A stretch of 26,641 nucleotides of DNA, from NCBI GenBank assembly GCA_002011215.1, contig MTML01000104.1, positions 1 through 26,641 of the forward strand, read 5' to 3'. This stretch comes from Archaeoglobus sp. JdFR-24. Lineage in GTDB: Archaea; Halobacteriota; Archaeoglobi; Archaeoglobales; Archaeoglobaceae. This document shows positions 24,007 through 26,641 of this stretch, piece after piece; positions within the stretch are counted from its first letter, which is position 1, and every line of letters begins with the position of its first letter. The notes beneath the pieces were generated by a model. That model saw only the letters and a list, made by a program, of their open reading frames with translations, ran no database searches and was not told the DNA's origin. Position numbers and translations under genes: made by a program.

Positions 24007-24040
24007 TAAAAACGACCTTGCATAATAAAAACGACCTTGC
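24007..24040 (+). repeat. 15-bp direct repeat TAAAAACGACCTTGC
   Basis: Exact copies lie at 24007-24021 and 24026-24040, separated by ATAA. The 19-bp period is close to two helical turns. The copies are about 100 nt beyond tRNA-Leu, in a stretch with no gene. They may be a protein-binding site or a remnant of a mobile element. Confidence 0.8.
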
Positions 24041-24425
24041 GAAATGCGGCTCCTGAACTTGACTGAAAAAGCTTTGACATTAATTAAATGCAAAATATTT
24101 TCCTCACACACTCTTTGTACAGGGAAAGAGGGTATGATTGGGTCAGCATGTAATGATGTCACGCAGCTCTCACCAAACGGTATTGTAAAATACAATGTGC
24201 TGTGGAGAGCAAAATGTGTAAATGGTTGGGCTAAGATAGAAAAGTCAGAGTAGTTGGGGTAGATGGTTTAACTTTTATTGTGGAGAAAATACCTAACAGT
24301 CTTATTAGTTATAGTTAGATTGGTTATGGAGTTGAGCGGAGGAAGAGGGTGTTGGTTAGCGCAACCACTCTTAAATAAGCTACGAAATCCATCTATTCAG
24401 CAAACCGCAATCATAGGAGTTCAAA

Positions 24426-24473
24426 ATGGTGATTGAAAAAAAGAAAAGTAGAAAAACTTCTGCAAATGGATGA
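24426..24473 (+). CDS. Possible 15-residue peptide or frameshifted small gene
   Basis: ATG 24426 follows AGGAG by six bases, a strong ribosome-binding site, and codes for MVIEKKKSRKTSANG. The next frame continues open as VEKLLQMDEAKVFLLFNP to a TAA at about 24520 that overlaps the antiporter regulator's start. Removing one A from the A-rich run near 24434-24448 would join them into a peptide of about 31 residues. Either a micro-ORF, a decayed gene or chance. Confidence 0.3.
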   Translation: MVIEKKKSRKTSANG

Positions 24474-24511
24474 GGCAAAGGTATTTTTATTATTTAACCC
24501 TATGAAGTTCT

Positions 24512-24997
24512 ATGAGTATTAAATCTATAGAATTACCTGGAATCGGAACAAAATACGAACTTGAAACAGAAAAGGGAGATAAAATTGCGATAGTTTTTAT
24601 GGATTCTGGACGTATTCAACTTTATATTCTTGAAAAAGGAAGTGAAACTCCCACTGCTGCTGAACTGAATGCTTGGGAAACAAGAAGGCTTGGAAGCATT
24701 CTAACTGGAGCCATTATTGAAGCAGAGGAGGAGGCAGTTGAGATAGCATTTTCAACATTGTCTGACCTCAGAATAAGTATACATACTTACGTAATAAGCA
24801 AAAATCTCGCTGGTAAATCCATAGGAGAGCTTGCAATAAGGAGAAGGACTGGTGTGACCATAATAGCGGTGTCTAGAAAGGGCAAGAATGTGATTAACCC
24901 CCCTCCCTCGTTCTCATTCGAAGAAGGAGATGTAGTGGTTGCAATTGGAGAACATGATCAACTAAAAACCTTTGAGAGTGAAATTTTAGGGATTTAA
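24512..24997 (+). CDS. Cation:proton antiporter regulatory subunit with TrkA-C domain (KhtT-like)
   Basis: This is a 161-residue cytoplasmic protein. Residues 1-80 form a small domain beginning SIKSIELPGIGTKYELETEKGD, and residues about 85-160 form a TrkA-C (RCK_C) domain. The TrkA-C marks are NLAGKSIGELAIRRRTGVTIIAVSR, then FEEGDVVVAIGEHDQLKTFE. This is the arrangement of KhtT/AmhM-type subunits that gate CPA2 antiporters in response to a ligand or pH. The antiporter gene follows with no gap (TAAATG), so the two are one operon. TATTTTTATT at about 24482-24491 fits a leaderless start at ATG 24512. The transported ion is probably K+ or Na+, exchanged for H+. Confidence 0.82.
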   Translation: MSIKSIELPGIGTKYELETEKGDKIAIVFMDSGRIQLYILEKGSETPTAAELNAWETRRLGSILTGAIIEAEEEAVEIAFSTLSDLRISIHTYVISKNLAGKSIGELAIRRRTGVTIIAVSRKGKNVINPPPSFSFEEGDVVVAIGEHDQLKTFESEILGI

Positions 24998-26116
24998 ATG
25001 GAGCAAATTGCTCTGGCATTATTTACGTGCCTAATTCTTGCAATAGTATCAAAGAGCTTATCTTTACCCCCAATACCTTTCTACATACTTGCTGGTATTC
25101 TTCTGGGTAATAGTGGTTTAAAGATCATCAGTGCAGATGAGGTTCTTCACTTTTTTAGTCAGTTAGGTTTGATATTCCTTCTATTTTACATAGGCCTTGA
25201 GCTGAAGCCTAAACGACTTGTGAGTAGAGGTTCTGCATTTTTGATTGCTGGATTCATTGATTTGAACGTAAATATGCTACTCGGGTTCTTTGTCGCTTTA
25301 GCTCTTGGTTTCAGCTACTATGAAGCATTTGTTGTTGCATCAGCATTCTATATCAGTAGCTCTGCAATGGTGATAGCTTCTTTAATTGAGAACAAAAAGT
25401 TGATTTTACCAGAATCGGAAACAGTAGTCTGGCTGATGATTTTTGAAGACATAGTTCTGGCATTTCTAATTTTTATCATATCAACAGGATTGCAACATCC
25501 TTTCGTTCTCATTCTGAAGATAATAGCCGTTGTTTGCTTGCTCTTTGCAATCGTGAAATTTGTAAAACAGAGTCTGTTAAAAATTCTGCAGAGGGATGAT
25601 GAACTTCCAGTGATCCTGACATTCTCAGCAGTTTTATCCGCAGCATTTATTTCAAGATATCTTAACATTCCTGAAGTTCTTACTGTAATCGCTCTCGGTT
25701 CAGCTCTTTCCACAACTAACCCAAAAGCATTTGAGAGGATTTCAAGGCCATTTAAAGATGTTTTTCTCGTCCTCTTCTTTTTCTTCTTTGGAATCTCCAT
25801 CGATTTTTCTGGAAATCTGTCTTTGATGCAAGCGTTGATTATTAGCTTTATAGCCATCGTAAGCAAACTTTTTTCCGGATTTATTGTGGGCAGAACATTA
25901 CATAAATCATATTCTGCCGGAATTGAAATAGGGGCAAATACCATTACAAGAGGAGAGTTCTCAATAGCTATTGCAGCCATATATGGCTCTGAAATAGTTT
26001 CTGCTACTGTGACAGCAATGGTCATTTCAACCTCAATTGTTGGATCATTCATGGCTAAATACAGCTCAAAAATTAAAGCAAGTCTAAAGAAGTTAGGAAT
26101 CAGTTCTAAGCCTTAA
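24998..26116 (+). CDS. CPA2-family monovalent cation:proton antiporter (KhtU/Kef-like)
   Basis: This 372-residue integral membrane protein has about eleven or twelve spans. Family marks are PPIPFYILAGILLGNSGLKI, FFSQLGLIFLLFYIGLELKP (the G-L-E-x-K/D block), a mid-protein span with IFEDIVLAFLIF carrying the acidic transport residue, and TRGEFSIAIAAIYGSEI. It has no cytoplasmic TrkA-N domain of its own; the separate TrkA-C subunit just upstream fills that role. Length fits the transport core alone. AGGGAT lies about seven bases before the ATG. It exchanges cations for protons across the cell membrane, for pH or K+ balance. The operon has no close neighbours and the DNA around it is AT-rich. Confidence 0.87.
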   Translation: MEQIALALFTCLILAIVSKSLSLPPIPFYILAGILLGNSGLKIISADEVLHFFSQLGLIFLLFYIGLELKPKRLVSRGSAFLIAGFIDLNVNMLLGFFVALALGFSYYEAFVVASAFYISSSAMVIASLIENKKLILPESETVVWLMIFEDIVLAFLIFIISTGLQHPFVLILKIIAVVCLLFAIVKFVKQSLLKILQRDDELPVILTFSAVLSAAFISRYLNIPEVLTVIALGSALSTTNPKAFERISRPFKDVFLVLFFFFFGISIDFSGNLSLMQALIISFIAIVSKLFSGFIVGRTLHKSYSAGIEIGANTITRGEFSIAIAAIYGSEIVSATVTAMVISTSIVGSFMAKYSSKIKASLKKLGISSKP

Positions 26117-26462
26117 ATTTATGCATAAAGAAGTAGTATGGAAAGCCATGGACAAATCTTTTTCTACCAGTAATATACAAATAGTGCAGAGCTATCCTGA
26201 GGTAGAGTTCTCTGGATGAATGGGGCGTTCATAAAAATCGCCTACTGGGTTAATACATATTTCGATTTTGTTGCTATTGACGATAATACTATACAATCCT
26301 CAAAAAATTGTTAAAAAATTGAGGCCAAAAGAAAATTTGTGTCTTTCTGGTGATCTGAAATCATAAAAAGCATCCAAAAGACTGTATATTATCCTCGGAA
26401 AATGAGAGTGGCAAAATGCATCATAGTGAGCAAAAATATTTGTATAGTAGTGTATATTATAG

Positions 26463-26534
26463 TATAAAGTTTATAAAGCTGGACATTGTCCTATTTTAAT
26501 GCTGGATAGTGAGTAGCTTTGTTCCAACGTTGGA
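26463..26534 (+). promoter_or_regulatory. Orphan promoter-like site with two palindromes
   Basis: TATAAAGTTTATAAAG (26463-26478) precedes GGACATTGTCC (26481-26491) and, after 31 nt, the perfect 12-bp palindrome TCCAACGTTGGA (26523-26534). The motif ATGCTGGAT/GGATGCTGG also occurs twice (about 26500 and 26532). No reading frame follows on the plus strand. The site may drive a small RNA opposite the 3' end of the gene entering from the right. Confidence 0.4.
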
Positions 26535-26541
26535 TGCTGGT

Positions 26542-26565
26542 AAAAAATTTAAAAAATTTAAAAAA
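26542..26565 (-). terminator. T-rich terminator of the right-edge gene
   Basis: On the minus strand three runs of five or six T separated by AAA follow the stop codon of the partial gene within six bases. This is a typical archaeal terminator. Confidence 0.6.
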
Positions 26566-26571
26566 CCCACC

Positions 26572-26641
26572 CTAATACCACATAGGGCAGTGCCAGCCAC
26601 CGTACGGCTGTGGGTATGCGTTGTTATAATCTCCATTCTGG
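26572..26641 (-). CDS. 3' end of an unrecognised gene (starts outside window)
   Basis: The open minus-strand frame enters from the right edge and stops at TAG (26574-26572). The 22 visible residues include NNAYPQPYGGWHCPMWY at the very C-terminus, rich in Tyr, Pro, Gly and Trp with one Cys. A strong T-rich tract follows the stop, which supports a real gene end. Too little is visible to name a family. The composition recalls small secreted or metal-binding proteins with Tyr/Gly-rich tails, but that is only an impression. Confidence 0.55.
   Translation of the reverse strand, partial: QNGDYNNAYPQPYGGWHCPMWY

Larger units (their letters stand above)
23908..24511. other. Long region without a confident gene after tRNA-Leu
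   Basis: About 600 bases lie between tRNA-Leu and the antiporter operon. Open frames of 60-80 codons occur on both strands (24044-24253 plus, 23953-24195 minus), but they overlap each other, have no Shine-Dalgarno or promoter support and no recognisable domain. The region contains a 15-bp direct repeat (24007-24040), a weak hairpin around GGTT-AGCGC-AACC (about 24352-24364) and a possible micro-ORF (24426-24473). I see no copy of the tRNA 3' end that would mark an integrated element. Confidence 0.5.
26117..26571. other. Non-coding stretch at the right end
   Basis: No confident gene. One 32-codon frame (26216-26314) runs MNGAFIKIAYWVNTYF... and ends in KNC; it is followed by a hairpin CCTCAA (26298-26303)/TTGAGG (26319-26324). 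It has no convincing promoter and may be a decayed fragment. TATA-like TATAAAGTTTATAAAG at 26463-26478 is followed by two palindromes described separately. Confidence 0.45.

Noticed and set aside
23953..24253. Overlapping 80- and 69-codon frames on opposite strands after tRNA-Leu
   Set aside because: No promoter, ribosome-binding site or recognisable domain supports either; they cannot both be ordinary genes. Kept only as part of the unassigned region.
25348..26052. 234-codon open frame on the minus strand
   Set aside because: It lies antisense to the antiporter gene; its composition mirrors the codons of a membrane protein and no domain is visible.
1..26641. CRISPR array, riboswitch or replication origin
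   Set aside because: No regularly spaced repeats, no known riboswitch-like conserved fold before bioY or the transporter genes, and no origin repeats or cdc6 gene were recognised.

Overview
The window looks like a piece of chromosome from a euryarchaeon, most probably of the Archaeoglobales. TFB, Gar1, SRP54, Hjc and archaeal-type RNase HII mark it as archaeal. An AqpM-type aquaporin with all four selectivity-filter residues at the AqpM positions, the radical-SAM enzyme of the siroheme-to-heme route (AhbC), an HdrD-like Fe-S protein and an F420/LLM-type oxidoreductase point to the Archaeoglobus/Ferroglobus/Geoglobus neighbourhood. The taxon is inferred, not proved. Many genes have a BRE/TATA element 25-30 nt before the start codon and so appear leaderless; others have GGTGAT or GGAGG Shine-Dalgarno sites.

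Layout. 1-204: truncated right end of an IS200/IS605-type element (TnpB C-terminus and its structured 3' RNA end). 247-2223 (-): lipoprotein with a beta-propeller domain. 2362-2436 (-): tRNA-Arg(CCU). 2614-7064 (-): complete Liv-type ABC transporter, livJHMGF. 7161-9167 (+): divergent pair of an LLM-class oxidoreductase and an amidohydrolase; with the transporter this looks like an uptake-and-catabolism locus of unknown substrate. 9222-11226 (-): rnhB and srp54. 11347-14081 (-): biotin ECF transporter bioY-bioM-bioN, with two ATPase domains fused in one protein. 14207-15361 (-): HdrD-like protein. 15764-16024 (+): small DUF5320-like protein. 16235-16636 (-): Hjc. 16819-17769 (+): metallo-beta-lactamase-fold hydrolase, ending tail-to-tail with ahbC (17766-18953, -). 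19081-20311 (-): gar1-tfb, whose reading frames overlap by 68 nt. 20533-21189 (-): HTH_10 regulator, divergent from a DUF2193-like gene (21354-22853) and aqpM (22910-23650). 23810-23907 (+): tRNA-Leu(UAA) with a 14-nt intron. 24512-26116 (+): TrkA-C regulatory subunit and CPA2 antiporter. 26572-26641 (-): 3' end of an unrecognised gene.

The points most worth following are the 14-nt bulge-helix-bulge intron in tRNA-Leu, the box C/D-like kink-turn candidate in the TnpB 3' RNA, the divergent HTH_10 / DUF2193 / AqpM locus whose control motif recurs near the window end, the out-of-frame gar1/tfb overlap, and the Liv + LLM + amidohydrolase locus. I see no CRISPR array, rRNA, replication origin or intact transposon.
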